From Arctopsyche grandis (Eukaryota; Arthropoda; Insecta; Trichoptera; Hydropsychidae): a stretch of DNA of 64,000 nucleotides. The translations under genes and the position numbers were made by a program. The stretch lies in assembly GCF_051622035.1 (NCBI RefSeq), contig NC_135358.1:22448501-22512500 (forward strand). The letters run 5' to 3'. Under the pieces are notes generated by a model. The model did not search any database and had not been told where the DNA came from. It saw only the letters and a list, made by a program, of their open reading frames with translations. This document shows positions 11,397 through 22,905 of the stretch, one piece after another; position 1 is the stretch's first letter, and each line of letters starts with the position of its first letter.

Positions 11397-11925
11397 GTAA
11401 CCACTATTACCCAAATATTTACTCCAATTATGTGTACATTCATATAATAATATTTTTTGGTTTTCGAATTATTCCATAATTATTATGGAATTTCATTTTT
11501 GACAATTTTTTAAGTGTGAATTCTGACACTTGAAAATACTGATATTGTTTTTGTGTGTTTTTAAACTCTGTGATGTGTTGTTTCAATATTTATAATATTC
11601 ACATTAATTTTGACTATTGATTGAATCGCATTATATACAGTCGATGCTTTACTTATGTAGTAAACTACATACATTGAATATAATACTATTATATGTAATG
11701 TAGTTTATTATATAATATAATAGATTTTTTTAATATGATTACTACATATTATGTGAATACATACATACAATACAACTACATACGTACGTAGTTTTGTATT
11801 TTTTTTTTAATTATAATCAAATTATGAAATCTTATTTTTTACAATGAAATTTAATTTTTATTAAAAAAGGTATTTAAAATTAAAAATGATACTAATGAGT
11901 AGACACCGGATAGTCACAGTGCTTT
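11397..11925. other. Non-coding AT-rich stretch
   Basis: Very AT-rich, with short palindromic AT words and no genes. Confidence 0.5.
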
Positions 11926-12150
11926 CCATTGTTCCATTGTTGTAAATTCTTTGTATAAAAGGTTTGGAAAACCTTTAACAATGCATTTACAACCTTTGAA
12001 CAATACGCGGCACCTTCTGGGTCCGGTGACTACTAATGACTGTAAATCCCGGACCCAGAAGGTGCCGCGTATTGTTCAAATGTTGTAAATGCATTGATAA
12101 AGGTTTGCCGAACCTTTTTTATAAAGGATTTACAACAATGGAACAATGAG
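11926..12150. mobile_element. Long foldback element with arms of about 100 bp
   Basis: The left arm (about 11926-12030) and right arm (about 12050-12149) are near-perfect reverse complements. Their inner ends read CGGCACCTTCTGGGTCCGG and CCGGACCCAGAAGGTGCCG, and the outer ends read TGTTCCATTGTTGTAAAT and ATTTACAACAATGGAACA. The spacer is about 20 nt. Each arm also contains its own smaller hairpin ('AAAGGTTTGCCGAACCTTTT'). Confidence 0.8.
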
Positions 12151-12517
12151 CGGCACCTTGGCTATCCTACCTCTACAGTAATGAGTTAGTGAGTTCTAGT
12201 AACGTAAACCTTTTTTAAAAATAAATATGATTTCCCAAAAATAAATGGGTTATTTTAGTTCTTCTTGCTATTTTCTTTCTCTTTACTATTATTGTTTCAA
12301 AATGCGTTTTAGTATTTTATTTTTCTTTCTTGGTATTTTACATATTTTCCTACATACATACATATATGTATGTTTTATTTATTGCATTGTAATTTTCGAT
12401 ACCCTTTGGTACATCGACTATGCCGCCTCTCCCAAGTATAATATAATATTTTAAATAAATATGTAATTGAAAAGTAAAAATAATGAAAATAGAGCAAATG
12501 CAAATAATTTTTTATGT

Positions 12518-12556
12518 TTACTGAAGTTATAAAGCTCATATTTATAACTTCAGTAA
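12518..12556. repeat. Perfect 16-bp hairpin
   Basis: TTACTGAAGTTATAAA is followed by a 7-nt loop and its exact reverse complement. It is isolated from other repeats and A/T rich. Confidence 0.8.
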
Positions 12557-14077
12557 TTTAATTGTCCTTTTCATATTCACTAAAAAAAATTTAGTGATTA
12601 AATTGGGAAATATTTAATTCTATAATACCTAGCTGCAAATTGAATATTATTCATTTAATTTGTGGACGTTTAAATGTTTCTTGAAATAGGACAAATCTAT
12701 CGATTTTCATAATTTGATTACGCGGGTTATATTAATGGCCGAAGAAGTTGATTTATCACATACATATGTATGTAGATAGGTACGTAAATAGATATAAATC
12801 ATACTATATTAATTCAAGACCCCTTTTATCACAAAAAGGTTTAAACGATTATTAATTGCTTTGATTAATAGATAATCTAATACATGAGTATTATATTATG
12901 GACAATGAATATATTTAAAAAAAATATTATCAAAATACGATTAAAAGTATTAATTTTTATCAGAATTAGATTTTATCTATCTACATATGTACATACGTGC
13001 GTATTATTTATTTTGTCGATATGTTCATTTTATATTAATATGATTTTTGATAAAGTGGTTTATTTATAAAATTAAATTGATGTTTGCGAATCGACGATTT
13101 AATTCTGTTTGCGCATAAATATTATCCTACGACGGAAATGTCTTTTTGCGGGACACCGAACAGCACTTTCTCACTGTTCATATCATATTTATAGAATTGC
13201 TATTTATTTTTGAATTCGTAGTCATAAATTAAAATCGGACAGAATTGTTTTTTCACACATACCCAAATATAAGTAATGGAAAAAATATGTTAAAATTAAT
13301 TTGAATTCCCCGACAATGGTCACAAACGCGCCCTCAATTAGATTCAAATGAGCGGTCCCATTCGCAAACCGACAGTAATTATCTATTTCTAGCTTGACTA
13401 CCCCTGATTTAGGGTCCGATATAAAGTTTCCAAGTCGGAATCGCAAAAACAATTCGATTACTACTTGTTTTTGCCACCCCATTGTAACCCGATTTCACAC
13501 TTGAAATTGCCTAATTGAGATAGCATGCTTATATGTGTGTATTATATTTATATTAATATAACAATTGGGCATTGAATTAAGAAATCCCGAGTTCGAATTT
13601 TCGCATGATCACAAAACTTAGATAAAGTAAAAATGTAACTAGATAAAGTAAAAATGATACATGGAAAGATGAATCCTAGAAATAACAAGAAGAAACCCAA
13701 ATGTAGGTGAAAAATATGTTAGTGAATTATAGGAATGAATATAAATACATACTCGAGTAGCAAGTGACACATGTATGACATGAAATATTGATAAAAAATA
13801 CTCGAATGACAACCGAGAATGTGTAAAGGAAATAATGGAGGTTGCGTATGAGTTGACGATGATGTGGAAAATAGTAGACGATGGCTGAGCATGATATGAA
13901 AGAATGTATGGGGATTGCAAACGCCTTCATCTCGTAGTGAATGTTGAAAGACTGTCGATGATGATGATATACTTAATTATAATATCATCGGCGTCATACT
14001 TTCATTTAAAAACTCATATTTTATAATGTTATTAGTGCTTTTACCCGACTTATTTGAATAGTTTTATTTTATTTCTT
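12557..14077. other. Non-coding stretch
   Basis: Open frames here (for example 13222-13482 on the minus strand, 86 codons) have no family features. Some segments (13560-13960) look repeat-like but no partner copy was identified in the window. Confidence 0.45.
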
Positions 14078-14430
14078 CAATTATGGCACTAGAGAAATTA
14101 TTTTTTAATATGCTATGGATATCCACCATTGGCATGCATCTGTGCTTTTATTTTTTTGATTAGTTATTTTTTTATAGGAGCTAGGAGCCGCCAAATATCT
14201 ATAAAATCGCCTCATTTTTACACCCACGAAAAGAGTCCAGCGTGCTTATTTAACGGTCGATTTTTAAAAAATACGCACACAGTTGCATAGAAAATATCTT
14301 TCTCATACCGATGATGAATTTTTTTAAAAATTGGTCCAGTTTCGGAGGAGAAAATTGGAGAATACGAAACCTCGATTTTGACGATTTAAAATACGTATTA
14401 TCTGGTCGAAGCGCAACTGTCGCATTCACT

Positions 14431-14432
<2 letters not shown>

Positions 14433-14490
<58 letters not shown>
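14433..14490. repeat. (AT)n microsatellite
   Basis: About 29 uninterrupted AT units, at the 5' junction of the LINE. A matching tract lies at 15786-15847 on the 3' side. Confidence 0.95.
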
Positions 14491-14492
<2 letters not shown>

Positions 14493-15774
14493 CGATATCA
14501 AGAACTACCGACCCATTAGTCTACTTTCAGCGGTCTACAAGCTCTTCACGAAGGTTATTACAGAAAGGCTGAAGAATATCCTCGACGAGAACCAACCTGT
14601 AGAGCAGGCAGGGTTTAGGGCAAATTTCAGCACAATGGACCACCTCCAAGTAGTTGGCGAACTAATCGAGCGCGCCAACGAATATCAACGGCCATTGTGC
14701 CTAGGTTTCGTCGATTATGAGAAAGCCTTCGATACAGTTAGTCATAATGCAGTACTTAACGCTCTAAAAACACAGGGAGTGCCGGAAACCTATGTGGGAC
14801 TGTTAGCTGCAATATATAAGAATGCCACAGCTTCGGTTAAAATTTTTTCAGGTACAGATAGATTTAGCATAGGAAAAGGAGTAAGACAAGGAGATACAAT
14901 CTCGCCCAAGTTATTCAATGCGGTGCTTGAGGGAGTTTTCAGGAAATTGGATTGGGATACAGCCGGAGTAAGCATCAATGGTCGCTTTTTGAGTCACCTT
15001 CGGTTCGCAGACGATATAGTTTTAGTAGCTCGTGATTCAGCTGACCTACTTATCAGACTAACACAGCTGGACAGGGAAAGTAGAAAAGTAGGATTAAAAA
15101 TTAACGTAGATAAGACTAAACTAATGTTCAATAGTTATTGCATGCCTGATAGCATCCCCTTAGATGATAAACCAGTAGAAGTAGTAAATAATTATTTATA
15201 TTTAGGTCAAATAATTGACATGTCTGGTAGTAAAAATGAAGAGATAAAGAGACGTATGAAATTAGGGTGGAGTGCATTTGGATGGATGAATGCTGTTTTT
15301 AAATCAAAAATGCCACTCTGCCTGAAGAAAAGGATCTTTGATCAATGCGTTTTGCCAGTGATGACGTATGGATGTGAAACTTGGACACTGAACGCCAAGA
15401 TGCAAAATAAAATCCAATGCACTCAAAGAAGTATGGAACGCTGTATGCTTGGCATAACGAGGAAAGACAGGAAGCGGAACACGTGGGTGAGAAATATGAC
15501 AAGGGTAGTGGACATAGTGGATAGAGTGAAGAGATTGAAATGGCAATGGGCGGGTCACGTAGCTAGGAGGATGGACGAAAGGTGGACAAAAGAAGTGCTT
15601 GAATGGTACCCGAGAGAAGGCAAAAGAGTAAAAGGAAGACCGCAAGGAAGATGGGTGAACGAAATTAGGAAAATGTGCGGAATGAGATGGATGAGTGTTG
15701 CGCAAAACAGAGACGAGTGGAAGCGTGTTGGAGAGGCCTTCATCCAGCAGTGGATGGCGAATGGCTGTAAATGA
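14490..15774 (+). CDS. 5'-truncated RTE-type LINE reverse transcriptase
   Basis: This is the C-terminal part of a non-LTR retrotransposon polyprotein that would copy its RNA at a nicked target. The formal open frame begins at 14311, but its first 60 or so codons are MITE sequence and an (AT)n tract; homology starts near DIKNYRPISLL at about residue 61. Reverse-transcriptase motifs follow in order: LGFVDYEKAFDTVSH (catalytic Asp), GVRQGDTISPKLF, LRFADDIVLV (FADD catalytic pair) and VGLKINVDKTKLMF. The C-terminal part has PVMTYGCETW and the AGHVARRMDERW region. The endonuclease domain is missing. The frame is intact to its stop and runs into (GATGAT)n, a 3' tail common in this clade. It is a dead-on-arrival copy; older fragments lie at 23647-23905, 26979-27703, 39301-40064 and 41611-42040. 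Confidence 0.85.
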
Positions 15775-15783
15775 TGATGATGA

Positions 15784-15849
<66 letters not shown>

Positions 15850-15942
15850 ATATATTGATATATACTGTCGCATTCACACAATATATATATGTATATCGAA
15901 GAAAGGAACGACACCAAAATTAAGGTTTCACAGCCGTCGTAA

Positions 15943-16411
15943 GAGGGCTGTACACCCGAAACCTTAATTTTGTTACCGTTCCTTTCTTCGATATATATAT
16001 TGAGTGAATGCGACAGTTGCGTTTCGACCAGATAAAACGTGTTTTAAATTGACAAAATCGAGGTTTCGTATTCTACTATTTTCTCCTCCAAAAATGGACC
16101 AATTTAAAAAAAAAAATCATCATCGGTATGAGAAAGATATTTTCTGTGCATCTATCGGCGTATTTTTTTTAAAATCGACCGTTAAATAAGCATGCTAGAC
16201 TCTTTTCGTGGGTGTAAAAAAGAGGCGATTTTATAGATGTTTGGCGGCTCCTAACTCCTATAAAAAATAATTAATCAAAAAAAGAAAACAATAGATGCAC
16301 CCCAATGGTGGATATCCATAGCATATTAAAAAATAATTTCTCTAGTGCCATAATTGAGGTAGGGAGAAGTATAGTACGTTTGTATGGACAAGGCGCTGCT
16401 GTCCAGCCCTC
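15943..16411 (+). mobile_element. TTAA-type MITE (forward copy)
   Basis: It starts GAGGGCTGTACACCCGAAAC and ends GCTGCTGTCCAGCCCTC, immediately followed by TTAA at 16412. The left flank reads GTAA instead of TTAA. The inverted ends GAGGGCTGTAC and GAGGGCTGGAC are short. Its sister at 58944-59464 is flanked by TTAA on both sides. The 61-codon frame inside is not a gene. Confidence 0.8.
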
Positions 16412-19394
16412 TTAACAACGATTTTTATAACGTAAGCATCTATGCATACATAAGTATGTTTTATCGTCTTTTTGCACATGTCCATTCGGTGTAATAGAGT
16501 TGTTATTGTTGTTTGTTTTAGTCATTACGAGGAAACTTTCGACACTTTAACAGGCTAGTTCTAAAAACTGTCTGTACGGACCTGGATACTTTTATACACA
16601 CATACGCTTAGTCCAATGTCAATAAGTAACACAATGAACGACAGTTTATAAAACTTGTAACGGCTCAAATTAAGCCTATTTCTGACGATTCACAAATGGG
16701 TGACATAGGAAAAGTTTATTTCTAGATGCGAAATTTACAGAGCTCGAAAATATTCATCGATACGTTTCAATTGTGACAAGTTTTAACGATGTGAAGGGTT
16801 TATTAGGCATGCACGACTTGACAACATCAACCCCATCGTATTTATAAAAAAAGGAATCGATTTTACTGCCAAATATTGTACTGCATGTACCTTTAACATA
16901 ATATATATTTATTACAAATCAATTGAAATCGAATTGTATATATATTCTCACCTTCTCTCAAATATAATTGTGATTCTACATATTATATATATACATATTG
17001 TGTACTAAACAAAACTTTATATATTGTTTATTTATACTTATATTAAATGACCATAAATTACATTTATGATTTTAGCTTAGTAAATATAAATAAAACGATC
17101 TTTTACGTTTATGAGTCCGTGTAGGCACACATCCAGTTATTCGTAATATTATAGCCCCATAAATGGTCAACGAGTTGACCCAATTTAACTGCACTATGTG
17201 TACATATGTACTAAAGAGGTTTTCGGAATACCTATCTTTTTAATTTATAAATATTTAATAGCTTGAAATTTACCTCTTTTTGGCAACTTTAACGAGAATT
17301 GCAAATAGCCTTTAAAGATTGACATAAACTAAATTTACTATAAAAATAGGCTTTCAACGCACTCACCGTTTTCAGTGAAGGTTCATATAATATTCACGAG
17401 CATTTTCTATGCAGGAAAATTATAATTTTACCGTCGTGTTTTTCCTCGGAAAATTTTAGCTATTTCGTTCGAACGGATGAAAATTTTAAATTGTGTAATT
17501 TAATACAAGATGAATAACATTGAAGTAAGAGTTATATCTTCCCAATTTTGTACAGTTGGTTATTTTAGCAAAAAATAGCACTTTACTCGGAATTCAATCC
17601 AAAAATGAGAAATTCTTAATTTGATCAGTTTAATTGAAAATTATACGATTAATACTCACAAGATTCAAATAATCGATGTACATAAATACACTATGCATAT
17701 TATAAAATAATATGTGAGTTATGATAATTTTATAGATAATACAAATTTTTCAAAAGTTTCCCTTTGGAATAATTCGGCAATATATTGGCGCGCTAGAGCT
17801 TTGCATAAAACTCTTCAGTAATTTGATAATAAATAAGACAAAGTTAATTTTAATTAAAAAACGGTTCCTTTGCATTTTTTCGCGATTAATCATACAAGTA
17901 TAATATAAGTAAATTGGTTTGAAAATAGATACTTAAATAAAATAAACATCGTAATCCTATATTAGAATGTCTGCAATCAATTATATTAACAATAAATTTC
18001 TTATTTTTTTAAATTAAATTTATATTTAAATTGTTTTCAAAAGTTTTTGAACGTCAACACCAAATGCTAATAAGCACCACACTTCGGCATAACAAATGCT
18101 ATTGTAACAAAATTAAAGCTTTTTCTAAAATTAGCGAAGGGTTCATGTACCATGAAATTTAAAACTTTTTAATATTTCATCGTGCTGGTCTTAATCTTAA
18201 CTGCATACTCCACGAAAGTCGGCGGTTTGCCACTCTCTCAGATTATTAATTTCAGCATGTTAAAGTTTTGAACTAAACTTTGTTTAATTATATTTCAGTA
18301 ATGCTGAAAACTTATGGCTACATTATCTTAGCTGACCCTCCCACGCTAAAACTTTTAAATTTCAAAAACGACTATGTAGGACTGAAATGCGATTTTTTCT
18401 GCATTTTATTATCTTCTTTGATATAATACTACATTTAGGATATAATGATTTTTTAATTATTTATTATTATTCGTAAAAAAAATTTGAATGATTATTATAA
18501 ATTTCAAAAATAAAAAGCTAATAACTCGTACATACAATGTATGTATATATGTACACATATGATTCAAATTGTGTAATAATAAAAGAAAAAATATATATTT
18601 ATTTGTCTGAATAATTCAGTTTCAAATATAAAATTTCATTTAAGTATCCTAAAACAATATTTCCAAAATATATATGTATGTATGTATATATGTACATATA
18701 TAAATTGAAATATTATATAAAGATTCGAATACTAATAACAGTGGATTTTAATTAAAATTTTTCTTTCATCTCTGAATAGCCTTTGAAAATCATCGCCTAA
18801 TGAAAAATGCTGGCAAAAAAAAGGAGCTATCGATTTTACTCCCCTTTAAAATTGTGATATATGTATGTTATTCTCAAAATTTAAATTCAGTAATTTTAAT
18901 AAAATTCAATTAAAATACCCTAGTGATAGTAAAATACATACAAAATACGTGTATTATATGAAATCTTTAAAAATTAATAAAATTATATTCTTAATTTTAA
19001 TAATGCAAAAATTTTCATACTTCTAATTGAACAGTTCCGAATACAATATGCCTTATAATTATAATTATTAAATTACATTCGTAAATGTCTTATTTTATAT
19101 TTGATCAAACTATTTATATAGATTTTAACACTAAATATTTCTTGTTTGCGTAATAAATACATATTTACCTGATATCTTTGAAAGCATCAACTCTCTGTGG
19201 TTACTTTATGTATGTATGTATAATCTAAACACTATATATCTTCTACTTAATATACATAAATATTACTGTATTCAACTATAAGTGAAGGTTCAATCTGAAA
19301 TTTAATATTATAAAATATTGATTTAACAAAATGAATGAGATTTTAGTTGAATGAAAGGTATAATATATTATATGTATGATATCAATATATTATA

Positions 19395-19469
<75 letters not shown>

Positions 19470-20009
19470 ATTGATATAATACCGTTTGCCTATAATTAGG
19501 AACAACTCAACGGATAATTAGTATGTCAAAGAGCCGACAGAAACGACATTTAGTTTGCGATAAGATAAATTAGAATCGGTGGCAAAACTTGATTACAGAT
19601 ATGTCGATAATCAATATGAAGTGCCCAAATTTGTATTCCATCCATTTGTAAAAACATCTCCTTTTAACATTTGAATAACCAATGAGCAATTTATTTTATT
19701 AATTTATCAAATCAGAGCTTGTCACCACTCACCTTCAAACAACACTTGACACTCGTTTTCATTTATTTCCACTGATTATTTATCTTTTTTTTGTGATTAC
19801 CATATGTGATAATGTTTCCAACTGGATTAATCGCCATTTACGATGCTTTTAGCACTATTAACTTAAAGTGACGGACTGGCATGATCAACACCAGCGATAA
19901 CATTAATCCCATTCATGTAAAACAAATCCTATGATATCATCCCGACAATGTTAATGAAATAACATATGAATGTGTACAATAAACGGATTATCGATGATGA
20001 ATATTTTCA
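16412..20009. other. Long AT-rich intergenic region upstream of the NPF gene
   Basis: No gene was found in any frame over about 3.6 kb. Notable content is a long (TA)n tract at 19387-19467 and ACAT-type microsatellites at 18535-18560 and 18670-18710. Regulatory DNA for the downstream gene may lie here but cannot be picked out by eye. Confidence 0.5.
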
Positions 20010-20083
20010 GAAATTTAAATTAATTGTGTGTGGTGTCGATTTCAGTATTGATTAACATACAGCAATCAAAACAAAGAGGAGAG

Positions 20084-20436
20084 ATGTGGTGCAAGACGTC
20101 GATAGCGTTAACCATTGTTGTGGTTTGGTGTGCAGTGGTAACTCTTGCGATGGCTGCCCCACTAGAATCCGACATGTCTAGGCCTGCTAGGCCGTCATCA
20201 TTTGATAATGTGGATGAGTTCATGGAATATGTCAATAAGCTGAAAGAATACTATCGACCCAAAACGGGGGGAAGGTAAGAAGACATATATGTAGATGTTG
20301 ACTTGTATTTTATGTATAATGTGGTTGAATTTTTCTTGAAAGATAATTTGTTTGTATCAATAGGTTTGGCAAGAGATCTTATGAAATTCCGGCTATCTGG
20401 AGGAACTACTTCATGTTACAGAATCGGATGTATTAG
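20084..20436 (+). CDS. NPF: Neuropeptide F precursor, two coding exons
   Basis: It encodes a secreted prohormone whose product would act on NPF/NPY-type G-protein-coupled receptors, controlling feeding and related behaviour in insects. Exon 1 is 20084-20274 and exon 2 is 20364-20436, joined across an 89-nt GT-AG intron in phase 2, giving 87 residues. A signal peptide (about residues 1-25, hydrophobic core IALTIVVVWCAVVTLAMAA) is followed by the NPF signature RPARPSSFDNVDEFMEYV, then NKLKEYY, and ends GGRF-GKR, where G is the amide donor and KR the cleavage site. A 19-residue C-terminal peptide follows. The intron splits the codon of the Arg next to the final Phe, the position conserved across the NPF/NPY family, which strongly supports the call. 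The start at 20084 is preferred over the in-frame ATG at 20024 because it begins the signal peptide directly and acceptor-like sites (TTTTCAG, ATTTCAG) lie between or before them. Odd: the mature C-terminus is GGRF rather than RxRF. Confidence 0.9.
20275..20363 (+). other. NPF: NPF intron inside the Arg codon
   Basis: Donor AAG|GTAAGA and acceptor ATCAATAG|G. Retention of this intron would give an immediate in-frame stop (AGG TAA) and a peptide lacking the Phe-amide end. Confidence 0.85.
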
Positions 20437-22905
20437 AATTATGTGCAAGTTTTGGCTCAAGTTGAATCGTTACACTACTCCATTTATTTGTATATAAATA
20501 TTTGATATGAAAAGTTCGTTTCATTAGAATATTTTAATGCTTTATATATTGATCTAAAATATTTTAATCTTTAAACAGAAAGCAAAGAACAATTCTCAAA
20601 TGATAAAATACTATCATCAAAGTCATGTATGTATGTATGTATGTATAAAATTACAAATCAGTAATTATGAATTATTGTATTAAATGATTGATCTATATAT
20701 TTTTCTATTTTATTAGTTTCATATACATACAATACAAACCATATTTTCTTTTATTATAAAGTTGTCAAAAAAATTTGAAACGGATATATATATTTTTACT
20801 TTATTTATTATAAAGTTACTTAAGACAGCATAAATTTAGTGGTTTCTAGTCCAAATCTAGTCAAATCTAGTATTTTATTTAAATATTTCAATTAAGAATT
20901 AACATAATTATGTAAAACAGAAATACATAATATGCAAAACAATAATTAAATTTAAAATGCATATCATTGTTATTAACATAAATCTGTATGTGTTATTAAA
21001 AGTTTTACTATAATAATAATTGTATTATTTTTTTAAATGTCCCATAAGTTTTATTTTGAGAAAAACTTTTCATCAGATACTAGTATGTATTTATTTTTTA
21101 ATAAACATTTTATTCAATCGTTACTTTTCAACTAATAGTGAAAGATTTAATCGATTTTAAAAACGATGAATAATTTGGTTATTATATTTATTATTATCTA
21201 TTAATAACAATACAGTTAAATTAAAGGATATTCTAAGTTAGACTTTATTATTGTTAAACTGTGAATGTTAAATATTCATCGAAATGGCTGGACGATGAAT
21301 ATCGACTACATTCATTGTACGTAATTATAAAAATTAACATTAAATTATCTTGTAAAGAACTATTAAATAAAACATTGAATGCATTGAAATATTTCATTTA
21401 ATTTATTTAACTAAAATTAAATAAGTAACTTGTATAATATAAATGGAAATGTTGCATTATCAACATCGATATGACATGTCGACTTGCAAGCATATCTTTA
21501 TACTCTGAATACCATATTTAATAATATCTCTGGATATTTGATTGATGTGCTTATATAATAACCACACTGATAAGGACACACAGGTAATTATTGAATGCAA
21601 ATAAATGTTGATAATCTAGAATATAGATTGCTTAATTTTCTTTGATAAGAATTAATACATTATTTTCAGTGCGTTTTTTGTAGAGGAAAAGTCATTACTC
21701 CCATTCAATTAAGCTGTCATTCATTCAAACACCTTCGATTTAACTAGACAAAATATGTATATACCATGAGATATGCAGTGTTTTTTCAATAATTGATGAA
21801 TTATCAATAAAATTTTATTATTGGATTAAACCATTTTTATCACAAAAAAACGCACTGAAAAATATGTTCATAATATAATAAAGATTTTATCGATACAATC
21901 AATTTCATTACATTAAAATAAAAAAATAATATATCAGATACATATTATATTTATTAGATAAAAAATCGATATAAAAGGATCATTATTGATCATAAGATAA
22001 TTGACAATATCTATTATAATTAAAGTACACACAAAATATTGTATAAAATATCTGTATCTATGTATAATATAAAATTATGAATAATTCATAATATAATTTT
22101 TAAAACTACTTGAGTATATAATATTTGCTCAAAAAATCGGAGCAAATGCATAATATTTGTTAGTAAAAGGTATGGATAATATATATTGATTGTATATTAC
22201 AGTTAATACAAATTGTAGTAGAGGTAGTTTATTAGTGGAATAGTATAGTATTGTAGAAATTACTCAAGTCACACCCAATATTAATTACAATAAATAGCCA
22301 ATGCAATTTTGATAAAGTTACATGAAATACAAACATATATAAGAAATATTCTTATATAAAAATAATTTCTTTTAATTATCATAAGTCATATAGCACTTAT
22401 ACATACATATTAATCTCATAAACAGTACCAAAAGATATGTATTTGAATTAATAATAACAATGCCGGTATAAAAAATTCTAATGGCTATTATGTAGCATTG
22501 AGGCACACATACATAATAATAATAATATATTTAATACATTATGTATAAAACAGGAATACATATTCAGAACAAAATATACACACAAAAACGCACACATAAA
22601 TAATATATTAAAATAAAATAAATCTAAATAATTAGTCTTTGGAAAAATAAATGCAATACGACCAGAATTTTGTTATTTCCATATAAAAAAATTTGAGCAT
22701 ATTTTAAAAAATAAATATTCTTACATCATACAAAAATTGTAATAAAATGGTAACAGTCATGATAATATTAAAATATCAAACATTTTGATTTTCGTCAATA
22801 ATAGCATATTCAATATAAAAATTTAGTCATGGGACTGTGTACATACATATAAAATATTTATTATCTATGAGTATGTAATATGGATATGAATATGCTTGAA
22901 AAGAT
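20437..22905. other. AT-rich intergenic region
   Basis: About 2.5 kb between the convergent NPF (+) and LHFPL-type (-) genes. It must hold both 3'UTRs. No other gene, long repeat or structured element was seen. Confidence 0.55.

Larger units (their letters stand above)
14078..15942 (-). mobile_element. TTAA-type MITE in reverse orientation, split by an RTE insertion
   Basis: The segments 14078-14440 and 15864-15938 together are the reverse complement of the MITE at 15943-16411 and of the one at 58944-59464. Matching landmarks are 'ATGCTATGGATATCCACCAT', 'CGCCTCATTTTTACACCC', 'AACCTCGATTTTGACGATTT' and, at the right end, 'GAAGAAAGGAACG'. The outermost 45 bp or so on the left have been lost. 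The middle is occupied by AT repeats and the truncated LINE at 14490-15785. Confidence 0.75.

Noticed and set aside
14311-14490. N-terminal 60 residues of the LINE open frame
   Set aside because: They are encoded by MITE sequence and an (AT)n tract; coding homology starts only after it.
15304-15917. Minus-strand frames of 120-189 codons over the LINE
   Set aside because: Shadows of the reverse-transcriptase ORF and of the flanking (AT)n.
20024-20083. Upstream in-frame ATG of the NPF gene
   Set aside because: It would add 20 hydrophilic residues before the signal peptide, and acceptor-like sites suggest that part is untranslated or intronic.
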